Below, piece by piece: positions 54,426 to 64,000 of a stretch of DNA of 64,000 nucleotides. The position numbers were made by a program, and so were the translations under genes. Source of the DNA: Edaphochlamys debaryana (lineage: Eukaryota; Chlorophyta; Chlorophyceae; Chlamydomonadales); NCBI GenBank assembly GCA_016858145.1, contig JAEHOE010000036.1, forward strand, positions 434,001 through 498,000. The letters are read 5' to 3'. Positions within the stretch are counted from its first letter, which is position 1. Every line of letters begins with the position of its first letter. Below the pieces are notes generated by a model. The model did not search any database and was not told where the DNA came from. It saw only the letters and a list, made by a program, of their open reading frames with translations.

Positions 54426-56336
54426 ATGGAGCCGCCTGAAGGCAACGTCCGCAGCGAGCTGTTTGACGAATGCACAACCTGCACCGAATGGACGCGCGTC
54501 TTCCTCAACCTGGAGTCATGTAGCTCGCCCGCGTTCGATACAAGCAGCGAAAGCGACCCTGACAGCTGCGGCGATGACGAGGAGCCCGGCTCTGCACTTC
54601 GGGCGCGATCTCCAGCCGCCTCCCCGCCGCGAAAACGTCGCGGACCAGCGGCAGCTCCCGTTGCGACCGACGCAGCGGGCGATCTGGTGGTGGCGAGGAG
54701 GCGGCGCCGGGCCGTGTCTGTGCCCGCCTGCCTGACCCTGCGCAGCACGCGTGCAGCCACCCCACTTCAGGACGTGGGGCTGCAGGTGCGGGGGGGCATC
54801 GCACCTTGGCAGCTGGCTAACCCACCGCTGCCCCTAGCCCTCGGCTTTGCGGTCCTTCCCCCGCCAGGAGCCATGCATGCGAAGACTCCGCCCCGCTACG
54901 CATCCGCCGCCCCGCCCCGCCGCACCACACCCTCCCTCAACCCTTTCCCCTCCCACCCCCAGCTCTGGCGCGGCGCCTGCCTCCTCTGCGACTGGCTGTT
55001 GGCACAACCCCGCGGCGGCTCCAGCTCCGACCCCAGCGCCAGCCCCGGTTCGGCCCGTTCCTGCCCCCTGGCCGGGGCCCACGTGTTTGAGCTGGGCGGG
55101 GGCGTGGGGCTGGGAGCCATGGCCGCGCTGGCTGCGGGGGCGGCGCGGGTGACCCTCACGGACGCCCACCCTGGGGCGCTGCGGCTGGCGGCGGAGAACC
55201 TCGCGGCCAACGCGCCGCTGCTGGCCCGGCTGCGGCGGAGCTGGGGGGCGCGGCAGGCGGAGGGAGCGGGGCAGTCGCAAAAGCGGCGGAAGAGGCAGGG
55301 GCGCATGCGGCGGGAGCAGGAGCCGAGGCAGGGCGCGGCAGGAGAAGCGCCGGGGGGTAGCGTGCTGGATGCCGTTGGGGCGGTGGCGGAGGAGGGCCCG
55401 CAGCAAAACAATGCTCAGGGCGGCGGCGGAGGCGTGCGGGTGGACGTGGCCTGCCTCGACTGGATGGACTTCCTCACGCTCGGCTCGGGCGCCGCCACAG
55501 CGGAGGCCATCGTGGGGGCCGTGCTGGAGTCCGCCCTCGCCACCCCCGCCCCTACCACTTCAACAACAGATCGCGGTCCGCCCAACCGCCCAACCACTAG
55601 CACTGCCGAAGCGCTACCAGCACCGGCTGACAGCCTGGAGCTCCCAGCGGCCGCGGTTCGGGAGGCTGCGGCCCAGGGACTAGCGCTGGCGGGGGACGGG
55701 GGGGCGCTGGCGGAGGCCCTGGGCGCCCTGGCCCGTGCGCCGCGTGCGGTGCTGGTCGCGGCGGACACGGTGTATGACACCGCCCTCAACGAGGGCTTCG
55801 CCAAGTGCGCCGCCGCGCTGATGTCGTACCGCTCTGCCGTACGCGCTGCGGCCAGGCGTGCGCGCCATGAGGGCGCTGGTGATCATGCGTGCGCAGGGGC
55901 GGGCCCGGCTGTTGCTGGGGACCGCGCTGGTGCTGGTACTGAGGCTGCTGACGTCACGGATCTAGGATCCATTGGTGACGTGGCTGCTGACGAGGCGGTG
56001 CTCATCGTGGCTCTGGAGCGGCGGGTGGTGTTCTCCGTACGGCACATGCGGGAGGCCGCCCCCGCCCTGGACGACTTCCTGACCTACGTCCGCGTGGAGG
56101 CGGGGGGCGGGGAGGGGGGCGGGGTGGCGCAGGCAGGCGCGGAAGGAGCTGGGGGTGACGAGGGGGTGCAGGGTTCTGAGCAGGGGACGGTTGGTGTCGT
56201 GAGCGAGGGCCACGGCGGGGCTGAACCACGCGTGCCGCTGTTCCGCGGGCGGCGGCTGGACGTGGAGGGGCTGCCCCGGGTGCTGAGGTACGAGCGGAGC
56301 CCGCAGCTGGAGCTGTGGGAGCTGAGGCTGCTGTGA
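54426..56336 (+). CDS. METTL22-like protein methyltransferase
   Basis: Two exons: 54426-54785 and 54963-56336, giving 577 residues. The 177-nt intron (donor CAG/GTGCGG, acceptor CCCCCAG) is a multiple of three and open, so unspliced RNA would stay in frame; splicing joins TPLQDVGLQ to LWRGACLLCDWLL, matching the family pattern. SAM motif I is HVFELGGGVGLGAMAALAAG, followed by VTLTDAHPGALRLAAENLAA. Later VLVAADTVYDTALNEGFAKC and the strand ALERRVVFSVRHMREAAPAL fit METTL22 and related lysine methyltransferases. Long Gly/Ala/Arg-rich insertions (about residues 210-260, 300-350 and 400-440) make it longer than animal METTL22. The start MEPPEGNVRSELFDE is preferred; the frame stays open upstream to an ATG at 54288. 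The N-terminal 100 residues are acidic and probably disordered. Confidence 0.85.
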   Translation: MEPPEGNVRSELFDECTTCTEWTRVFLNLESCSSPAFDTSSESDPDSCGDDEEPGSALRARSPAASPPRKRRGPAAAPVATDAAGDLVVARRRRRAVSVPACLTLRSTRAATPLQDVGLQVRGGIAPWQLANPPLPLALGFAVLPPPGAMHAKTPPRYASAAPPRRTTPSLNPFPSHPQLWRGACLLCDWLLAQPRGGSSSDPSASPGSARSCPLAGAHVFELGGGVGLGAMAALAAGAARVTLTDAHPGALRLAAENLAANAPLLARLRRSWGARQAEGAGQSQKRRKRQGRMRREQEPRQGAAGEAPGGSVLDAVGAVAEEGPQQNNAQGGGGGVRVDVACLDWMDFLTLGSGAATAEAIVGAVLESALATPAPTTSTTDRGPPNRPTTSTAEALPAPADSLELPAAAVREAAAQGLALAGDGGALAEALGALARAPRAVLVAADTVYDTALNEGFAKCAAALMSYRSAVRAAARRARHEGAGDHACAGAGPAVAGDRAGAGTEAADVTDLGSIGDVAADEAVLIVALERRVVFSVRHMREAAPALDDFLTYVRVEAGGGEGGGVAQAGAEGAGGDEGVQGSEQGTVGVVSEGHGGAEPRVPLFRGRRLDVEGLPRVLRYERSPQLELWELRLL

Positions 56337-56935
56337 GGACACCGGGGGAGGCAGTGGGAGACGGAGAGGTGGTGCTGGGGAGGTGGGAGCGGTGGTCACG
56401 TTACAAGCGCCTTTACTCAGTCTCTTGCAAGCACACAGGTCTTGCAACGTGGCATCCTCACACGTGTCGGTCATTGCGTGTTGGCTCACAGTCTCCAGTC
56501 ACTCAGCTGACAGCTTCGTCAGCCTCTCTGCCTGCCTGCATTCCTGCTTCCGGGATTCCCCCGGTCCGTACCCGGCCCGGAGACCCCTCCTACCCCACTT
56601 CCCAGCAACCTCGCACATTCAGCACAGCCACCCGTGCGTCCTCTCAGCACGTGGGCCCAGCTTGTGCGGCTGCGCGCACCATTAACCCATGTATAGTATG
56701 CTTTGCAAGTTGTATCGCTAGGATACCGGTATCGCTTGGGCAGTAACGCTTGGGCAGTGTCACCAGGGCCCCCGCAGAAGCTTCTGTCGGTCCCATCCCC
56801 CTTGAGCCCTCACGAGCAGTCTGCCAGCTCCTCTTCGTCCTCAAGTGCAGCGACCTGCACCCCCCTGCCTCGCAGGCATGCAGCCGCAGACCCGGTCCTT
56901 GCCCGACGTCCCAACCGCCCTTATGCTTCCCCCCC
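56337..56935. other. Convergent 3' regions
   Basis: This lies between the stops of the METTL22-like gene (+) and the 2-hydroxyacid dehydrogenase (-). No coding exon was recognised. TGTAA for the minus gene lies at 56401-56405, so the two transcripts may overlap at their 3' ends. Confidence 0.45.
56401..56405 (-). terminator. TGTAA polyadenylation signal
   Basis: TGTAA on the minus strand, about 530 nt past the stop of the 2-hydroxyacid dehydrogenase gene and only 65 nt from the stop of the convergent METTL22-like gene. Confidence 0.45.
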
Positions 56936-59132
56936 TCAGCACAGGCGGTGCAGCAGCTCCCGGCCCTCCCGCACGCGCACAATGTTCTCCATCAGGATGT
57001 TGGCGAACCTGGAGGGGCAGAAGGGGAGGGGTTAGAGGGCCTCCGCACTTCGGTGCCACGCCACCACCAGCGACCCCACCCCCCGGAAAGCCCGGCCGCC
57101 TGCCTTCATGTACGCCGTTCGGCATCCCCCACCCGTGACCCCGGCCTGTCGTGGCCAGCCCTCGCCACCCCAGCCCCCTCAACGCCCTGCCTTTCCCCTG
57201 CCTTCCCCCCCTCTTCCCCACGCCTTCCCGCCTCCCCACCTGTCGTACACCTCTGCCGATATGGACCCCAGGTGCGGCAGAGCCAGCACCCGCGGGTGGG
57301 CGTACACGGGGTCGTCGAGGGGCGCGGGCTCCAGCCAGTGCGTGTCCAGCCCCACCCCCGCCAGCCGCCCCGCCTGCAGAGCCGCCAGCAGGGCCTGCGG
57401 ATGGGGGGGGGGCCCATGGGGAGGGGGGCGCCGGGGGGGGCGGGGAGAAGGGGTTGCGAATGGTAAGAGTCGAGCCAGCTGTCATCCTCACCCACCTAGT
57501 CTTCTTCCTGGACCCACATCAGACTCTTCACTGCCGCACCCTTCCCCTCCCCCACCCCACCCCGCACGTACCTCCCGGTCCACCACCGACCCCCGCGCGC
57601 AGTTGATGAGCACCGCATCGTCGCGCATCAGCGCAAGCTCGGGGGCGCCAATGAGGCCCCGCGTGGCGGGGGTGAGGGGGCAGTGCAGCGACACGATGTG
57701 GGAGGACCGCAGCAGCGCCTCCAGGTCGGACCGGGGGGACTTGGAGGTGACACCCACCACCTGGCAGGGGGGGGGAGGGGGGGGCGGGTCTGAGTCGGAA
57801 GGGCCTCTCGTAAACAGCTCTGCTCCCCATCTCATAGCCACTTCCTTCCCGCCCCGGGCCTCCCTCCTCTGCCCCCTCTAGCCGCTTGAAGGGCACATAC
57901 CCTAAATCGGGGCTTAACCCACTCCTCTCCCCCCCCCTCCACGCCCAACAATCTCTCCCCCCCCGCCCTCGAGCCCCCTCACCTGCATGCCCAGCCCCCT
58001 GGCCGCCTCCGCCAGGCAGCTCCCGATGCGCCCCAGCCCCACCACCCCCAGCGTCTTGCCGTGCAGCTCCGCGCCCACGGGCCCGCCGATGCGGTCCCGC
58101 GCCGCAAAGGCCTGCCGCGCCTCGTCCACGCGGCGGGACAGCATGAGCGCCATCATGAGGGCAACCTCGGCCACGGAGTGCTGGTTGTAGCCTTGGGGGT
58201 GGGTTGGAGGGGGATGGGGATGGGGATGGGGGCGGATGGATGGGGGGGCCGGAGGGAGGGAGGCGAAGGGAGGGAGTTGGAGGGGACGAAGGATGGGTGG
58301 CACGGGTGACGGCTGGGGGGAAGGGCGGGGTCCCGTGCGCGTGCAAGGCGGGGAAGGGCTGGGGAGGAGGGTTTGGCTGGGGGGAAGGGCTGGGAAGCCC
58401 ACGGTGCTTATCAAAATCCTCTCGAGCCCAAGACACACGCTGACAGCATCTGAACACACGTTCAGTCCTCCACCCCAGCAAACCCTAAACCCTAACCCCT
58501 GCCCCACCCGGCGCAATGGTCACGGGCACGCCCCTCCTCCGCGCCGCCTCCACGTCTATGTTGTTGTACCCCGCCGCCGGCTGAGCCACCAGGCGCAGGT
58601 CGGTTGGGGCGGCGATGTCGGCGGCCGTGACCAGCCCCGTGGTGGGGATGAGGACGCGGGCGTTACGGACCTGGGGGAAAGGTGGGGGAGGTCATCGGGG
58701 GGAGGGGGGGAGGGTGCGTGTGTCGGTGGTGGGAGCATGGGGTTCCAGGGTTGGGGAGATGTGGGTGCGAGTGGGAGGGGTGTGTAGAGCGAGAGGGCGG
58801 CGCATCAGGGGTGGCGGCTGGGAGGGGTCCGTTTGCGTCAGCACCCAGGGCGACCCCCGGGGGGCCCACCTGCTCCGCCAGGGGCCGGGTGGGGTCCATT
58901 CGCTTAAGCACCGCCCATGGCGGAAGGATGGCCTCTAACCTGCAAGCCGAAGGTTGGGGGCATGGGGCAGACGTTGGGATCGACAGGCACGCAGGCGGGG
59001 GCCCCTCTGAGGCGGCTCTCCCAAGTGTCCCCGTTCCACCACGCCGCCGCGACCCACTCACCGGTCCGCAGCGGGGTGCCATCCATCGTAGCACCACCAG
59101 CATTCCCACTTGTCCTGCTCCCCGTCCTCCAT
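56936..59132 (-). CDS. D-isomer-specific 2-hydroxyacid dehydrogenase
   Basis: NAD(P)-dependent oxidoreductase of the D-lactate/phosphoglycerate/hydroxypyruvate dehydrogenase superfamily; the exact substrate cannot be read from sequence. Exons: 59132-59062, 58939-58870, 58670-58508, 58191-57983, 57760-57572, 57394-57240 and 57008-56936, giving 309 residues. The substrate-domain motif AQPAAGYNNIDVEAARRRGV, then HSVAEVALMMALMLSRRV, the dinucleotide motif GVVGLGRIG (G153, G155, G158), and the catalytic triad R227 (NCARGSVVD), E256 (HWLEP) and H275 (ALPHLGS) are all present. The start MEDGEQDKWECWWC is the nearest Met. An in-frame Met at 59318 would add 62 residues rich in Arg, Ser and Pro, which resemble an organellar transit peptide. 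The gene converges with the METTL22-like gene and diverges from GCP4. Confidence 0.9.
58481..58499 (+). repeat. Short telomere-type repeat (CCCTAAA)
   Basis: AACCCTAAACCCTAACCCC occurs in the polypyrimidine tract of an intron. Fewer than three units are present, so this is probably chance in C-rich sequence rather than an interstitial telomere. Confidence 0.4.
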
Positions 59133-59544
59133 GGCTTGCAAGTGCAATTGCACGCTTTCGCCGATTGCAGTTCCAGACCGTACGCAAGTTAATTTACGTG
59201 CTTGGGAGGGCAATTGTCGCCGTAGCGGCCAAGGAGCTGGAGGTACGCGCAAGGTGGATGGCGACCGAGACTGACGCCCGCCGAGCAGCGGCTCCAAAGT
59301 TCTGTCAGCTAGGAACATCCGTTGGAATGAATTGCGCAGCAGTCGAGCTCGACCTTCGAGAACAGCATGTACGGCGCGATTGTCCTGTCTGGCCCCTTCG
59401 CGCCAAAACTGCTCTCCGCGACTTGGGTGCCATACTTCGCTAGCTGCCGCGAGAGGACGTGCTGAGCGTATCAGCTGAAGACCACCTGCACGTAGCTATG
59501 GGCTTCCCGTAACAGCGAGAAGACGATTTCCTTGAGCCGGGAAC
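59133..59544. promoter_or_regulatory. Divergent intergenic region, dehydrogenase/GCP4
   Basis: About 410 bp lie between the chosen start codons of two divergent genes. If the dehydrogenase starts at 59318, only 226 bp remain for both promoters. Confidence 0.45.
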
Positions 59545-62500
59545 ATGGTCAAGCTTACGCAGGAGGTCGTGCCCTTTGACGAGTCCGGGCTTCTGTTGGA
59601 GCTGCTCTTTGCCCTCGTGGGCCATCACGGAGACCTCTTCGTCGACGACGCTGACAGGCGAGAGCATTGCCGATTCCCCGGCCACCCCCCTGGAACCTAT
59701 GGGCTCCCCCCGCGCCCCAGCCCTCGGCGCCCACTCCTGGAGAGAGCCCCCTGGCTGGTTCACAACATCAGATTCAGCTGCGCACTCTCCTCTAAGGCAG
59801 TTCCAGCTGAGCTACCTGCACCGCTGCCGGGGCCGCGCAGGGATGACAAGGATGACGAGACCTGGCAGCTGCCCCGGCCTGACGAGTGCACCGTGCACAT
59901 CTCGGAGCAGCTCACCTGGATCTCCGAGTCAGACAGGCAAGCAGCCGAGGGGGAGGGGTTGCTGTGCTTGGTCCGCAATGCAGCTCGACAGGGGGTCCAG
60001 CCGCCCTGCATGGGCCACGCCCACGGCTGGGCGTCGGGCCAGGCCTCCCCTCTCCTCTCCACCCTGCATCCCTGAAGCAACTGCAGGCCAGCCGGCCGGC
60101 CACTCGGCCCCGCATCCCGCGGCCCCATCTGCCGGTATTCTCCCGGGCTTACCGTCCCCGGACCCCCAAGCCCCCGACCCACTTCCCCTGCCACCTCCAA
60201 CCACCCGTCCCCCCCTCCCCTCCCCTCCCCTCCCCCCTCCCTCCCCCTCCCCCCCCCAGGGAGGTCCTGGCCGACCTCATGCTCCTCAGCTTCCACTTCA
60301 AGGCCGTCAGCACCTTCGTGGAGTGGGAGCACGCGCCCTGGGACCCGCACCAGCGCACACGGCCGCCCTCGGTCTACCGCCGGGCGCTGGCGTCGGGGCT
60401 GACGGGTAGGGGGACAAGGGGGGGCGGGGGGACGAGGGCGGTTGGGGGCAGGGGAAGAGGGCTGGGCAGGGGGAGGGGCGCCGGGGAGAGAGCGGGTGGG
60501 CACGGCGTGCGTGGGCGGCAAGAGGCGGGGCAGGCGCGGAGGGAGCCTTTGGGCTGACGAGAGGCAAGGGAGGGGGCTTTCGGAGTGGGTCAGTGGTCGG
60601 GGATACGCAGGTCGGGCTCTGCCCCCTGACGCACCCCACCCTGCTTGCCCACTCTCCCCCTGACCCCTCCCCTTCCCCCCTGCCTCCCCCCCTCTTCCTC
60701 CACCCTCCAGAGCTCCTTGACGACTACCGCTGCACGCTGCACGGGGTTGCCCGGCAGCTGGGGGCGGAGCCGGCGCCCGCCCTGCCCTCGCTCAAGCACC
60801 ACATGTGGGAGTACATGGTGAGGAGGGGAGGGGGGAGGGGAGGGGGGTGCACCGAGGGGGCGCAGGCGGAGGGGAAGGCGGTGTCGCCGCACCGGCGGGC
60901 GCGGAGCAGGGCCCCGCGAAGCCAGTTCCCACGCATTACACCCCCGAGCCCTCCTGCACAGTGCCCCCGCCCTCGCTCTTTCAACCGCTTCCAACGCCCC
61001 TTCCCCACCCTCCCCCCGCTCCGTGCCCCCACTCCACCCTCCACCCTCCACCCTCCACCCTCCACCCTCCACCCCCCGCCGCCCCCCTGCCCCAGGACGT
61101 GCTCCCCGCGCTCCACTCCCTGGTGTGGGCGCAGGAGGCGCACGCGCACGGCCCCGCCTACTCCCCCGCCGCGCTGGTGAACGCGCTGGCCGAGGGCTCC
61201 CGCAGCGGCCTGCCGGGCGTGCGCCAGGTCATGGGCCGCCTCCTGTGGCACTGCAACCAGGTGCTCATGCAGCAGATGGCGGCGTGGTGAGGCGGGGGGA
61301 AAGGAATGGGGGAGAGGGGGTCATGGGGTAACGGCGTTACGTCGCTAGACATGGCGAGGAAGGGAGGGAGTTGAAGATCGTAGAGTAGGGTGCTTGCTGG
61401 AGGGGTCGAGTGCGGAGGCAGGCTGCGGATACCGCTACCCGGGATGTTGATGGACGGGGGGTTAAGAGGAGACGTACTGGGGGCACAGCACGACGTCAAT
61501 CCCTCAGGCACGAGGGCGTCCTGGGAGGCCCCTGCGTACATGGTGCCCTTCACTGCCCCGAGACCTCGGCTGCCCCCCTCCGGCCACCGCAAGCCCGACC
61601 CTTGCGTGCCTGACCGCTCCCTCAGCACGCACGCCCTGGGCGCTTGCCTTCCTCCCTCCCACCCCCACCCCCCAGGATGATCCACGGCATGCTGCAGGAC
61701 CCCAACCGGGAGTTCTTCATCAATCCCCGCACCGCGGCGCAGGCGCAGCACGCAGCGCACAGCACGCAGGGGCCGGGGCAGGCGCAGCAGCGGGAGGAGG
61801 AGGCGGGGGCCACAGGGGGTGAGAGCGACCCGCTGGCCTCAGCGTATGCGTTCGCGGGGGCCGATCGACCCGGGGCGGGGGCGGGGGCGGGGGACGAGGG
61901 GGCGGGGGCTGCTGGCGGCAGCGGGCGGGACCAGGACGAGGCGGCGTACCGGGAGTGGCACGGGGGCTTCCAGGTGGGTGGTTGGGGTGGGGTGGGAGGG
62001 GAAGGGGACGGTGGTATGATCGCGCGTATGCGCGCGGGTTGTGAACGGGCTAGAGCCCTAGAGGTGGGGGCCCACAGCAGGTGGCCATCCGGTGCTTGGC
62101 ATGCCCCCTCCCCTCAGTCCTTCCTCCCTCGCCCCTCCCTCACCCCCTCCCCCAGGTCAACCCCCGCGCGCTGCCCCTGTACGTCTCCCACGACCTGGCC
62201 GACACAGTGCTGTTCGTGGGGAGGGCGGTGCGCGTGCTGCGGAGGCCGGCGGGGCCGGGGGGCGGCGGAGGTGGGGGCGGGGGCGGCCCGGGCGAGCTGC
62301 TCCCCCTGCACGAGATGATGCAGTTCGGACAGGTGGGTAAGGGTATTGGGTGGGTGGATGGGTGGGTGGGTGGAATGTAGGTATGGGGTGCGGGCGTCGT
62401 CGCGCGGGGGTACGAAGAGTTGGGAGAAGGAGCCGCGACGGAAGTGTGGCGGCGGCGTGCGGGGCCCCGCTTGCGGTGATGCTTCCAGTCCACTCCTCCC

Positions 62501-64000
62501 CCTCCCGTGCTCCACACCCTCCCCAACCCCCTCCCCCCTTACCCCCTCCCCCCTTACCCCCTCCCCCCCAGGCCTTCACGGCCCTGCAGGCCGAGCCGGA
62601 GCTGTCGGTGCCCCGCCTGGAGATGCTGGTGGAGGCGCTGCGAGCGCACGTGGCCCGGCTGCTGTGGAGGCAGCTGGTGGGGGGGGGGGGGGGGCCGGGG
62701 CGATGTGGGTCGGGACTTCCCGGGCTTGATTCGCCTGTGGCGAGCAGGGGTGCCTTCCCTCCACACCCCTCCCCCTCTACCGTAACCCCCACTGTTTCTT
62801 CCCCCCCTTACATCCTCTGAACCTCCTCTGAACCTCCCGCCTCCCGGCTCCCCTTCTCGCCCCCAGGTGGGCCGTGCGGGCCTGCTCCCCGCCCTGTGCG
62901 CGCTCAAGGACTACCTGCTGCTGGGGCGGGGGGACTTCTGGCAGACCTTCCTGGAGGAGGCGAGGGGGCTCATGGCGGCACCGCCCAGGTAGGGGGGGGG
63001 GGAGAGGGGTTGCAGGGGGGAGCGGGAGGAGCTCTTCTCGGCCCACTGCCAAACCCCTGCCCCTGCCTCCTCACCGTGTTCCCCTGCCCTCCCCTCTTCC
63101 AACCCACATCTCAACCACTCCTCAACCACCCCTCAACCACCCCTCAACCACCCCTCCCAACTCCCCCCTCCCCCCCAGGCCCACATCCGCCGACGCCGAC
63201 CTGGCCGTGCCCTTCGCCCGCTCCGCCGCCAAGACCTCCGCCGAGGGGGACCCGCTGCTGCCCGCCTTCGCGCTGCACCGCTGCACCGCGGCGGAGGCGG
63301 AGCAGGAGTTCATGGTGGGTGTGTGGGGAGGCAGGGAGGGGAAAGACCCTCGGTAGGAAGGCCCAGAAGCGGGGTAGCGGCTGGAGCGTAGCGTAAGCTT
63401 GCCGGGCCGTGTGGCCTTCCCTTGTCCCCCATCCCCCAACCCAACCCAACCCTCCCCCCTCGCTTCCTCCCCTGCCCGTCAGATCCGCTCCTCCGCCGCG
63501 CCCCACCCCGTGCCCCCCCTGGACCCGGCCTGGGACCCGCTGGTCCTGCGCGTGGGCCTGGACTGGCCCCTGGGCCTGCTGCTGGGCGCCGACCAGCTGC
63601 GGCGCTACAACCAGCTGTTTGCGCTGCTGCTGCGGCTGCGGCGGATGCAGGGGGGCCTGGAGGAGGCGTGGCAGGCGCTGCGGACGTGAGGAGGGGGGCT
63701 GTAGCGGGTGGTTGAAGCTGAGCAGGAGGGCGTCTCGTTGTGAGGGGGCTGGAGGGGGGTGGGGGGCGGAGATTGAGTACTAGGAGGGGGCTGAGCGGCT
63801 AGGGGGCTATTTGGGGGTAAGGGAAGGAAAGGGAAGATGGGCGGAAGGGCATACCAAACCATCCCCCGATTCGTCTGGTACTCCCGCCCGCAACGCCCCT
63901 CCCCGCCCCCTCCCCGCCCCCTTCCCCCCCCAGCATGGACCGGGAGCTGATGCGGACACGCAGGTGCGGTGCGGTGCGGTGTGGTGTGGTTCGGTGCATG
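59545..64000 (+). CDS. GCP4: Gamma-tubulin complex component 4, 5' part
   Basis: Subunit of the gamma-tubulin ring complex that nucleates microtubules; truncated by the window end. Exons: 59545-59936, 60260-60405, 60711-60817, 61096-61286, 61676-61973, 62156-62332, 62572-62676, 62867-62988, 63179-63314, 63483-63685 and 63934-63963, running on. About 635 residues are present. The N-terminus LLLELLFALVGHHGDLFVDD, DECTVHISEQLTWISESDR, PPSVYRRALASGL, GLPGVRQVMGRLLWHCNQVL, QMAAWMIHGMLQDPNREFFI, REWHGGFQ, LPLYVSHDLADTVLFVGRAV, LKDYLLLGRGDFWQTFLEEA and LRVGLDWPLGLLLGADQLRR follow plant GCP4 in order. Exon 5 carries a Gly/Ala-rich insertion. Exon 1 could hide a 114-nt in-frame GC-AG intron (59658-59771), and intron 1 also begins with GC. 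The last visible exon reads TMDRELMRTR. Confidence 0.93.
61034..61072 (+). repeat. CCACCCT 7-bp tandem repeat
   Basis: About five to six CCACCCT units lie in the polypyrimidine tract of GCP4 intron 3, shortly before the acceptor at 61094-61095. Confidence 0.65.
63115..63158 (+). repeat. CCACCCCTCAA 11-bp tandem repeat
   Basis: About four units lie before the acceptor of GCP4 intron 8 (AG at 63177-63178). Confidence 0.6.

Noticed and set aside
58481..58499. Interstitial telomere
   Set aside because: Fewer than three CCCTAAA units inside a C-rich intron tract; expected by chance.
63961..64000. GGTGC/GGTGT repeats at the window end as a telomere or satellite
   Set aside because: They begin right after an exon donor and match the G-rich intron starts seen throughout.

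Overview
The window is nuclear DNA of a eukaryote, most likely a chlorophyte green alga. It is very GC-rich, and its genes are split into many small exons by introns that mostly begin GTGNG and end in C-rich tracts plus CAG. TGTAA polyadenylation signals lie downstream of several stop codons, and the gene set (ATG6, mitochondrial FTSH and fumarase, a strictosidine-synthase-like enzyme, GCP4) is plant/algal. No prokaryotic operon, CRISPR array, tRNA or rRNA was found. Exon coordinates were built by hand from splice consensus, reading phase and protein-family conservation. No transcript evidence was available.

Layout: 1-2123 (+) is the 3' part of an unrecognised multi-pass membrane protein. 3268-8276 (-) is a 16-exon coiled-coil protein. 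8277-11828 holds no convincing gene. 11904-14514 (-) is a Gln-rich protein with a divergent RNase D/WRN-type 3'-5' exonuclease fold, and an inverted, decayed copy of its own 5' end (11829-12160) abuts its 3' end. 15768-21396 (-) is a class II fumarase, divergent from 21736-25891 (+), the autophagy gene ATG6/Beclin-1. 26584-33531 (+) is a mitochondrial m-AAA FTSH protease. 34178-38406 (+) is a strictosidine-synthase-like protein, convergent with 39296-42695 (-), the ribosome-biogenesis factor RRP1/Nop52. 43268-47054 (-) is an unrecognised protein with a signal peptide and a Gly-rich middle. 47463-49139 (+) is an AIG2-like gamma-glutamylcyclotransferase with a duplicated terminal exon. 49916-53519 (+) is deoxyhypusine synthase. 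54426-56336 (+) is a METTL22-like methyltransferase. 56936-59132 (-) is a D-isomer-specific 2-hydroxyacid dehydrogenase. 59545 to beyond the window end (+) is gamma-tubulin complex component 4.

The genes are mostly unrelated housekeeping functions (mitochondrial metabolism and proteostasis, autophagy, eIF5A hypusination, rRNA processing, microtubule nucleation), and I see no functional cluster or defence system. The unusual material is structural: the self-derived inverted fragment next to the exonuclease gene, a four-copy repeat of about 210 bp in a deoxyhypusine synthase intron, a long hairpin in an FTSH intron, apparent alternative terminal exons in the AIG2-like gene, a relatively high share of GC-AG introns, and introns whose G-rich 5' ends face C-rich 3' ends.
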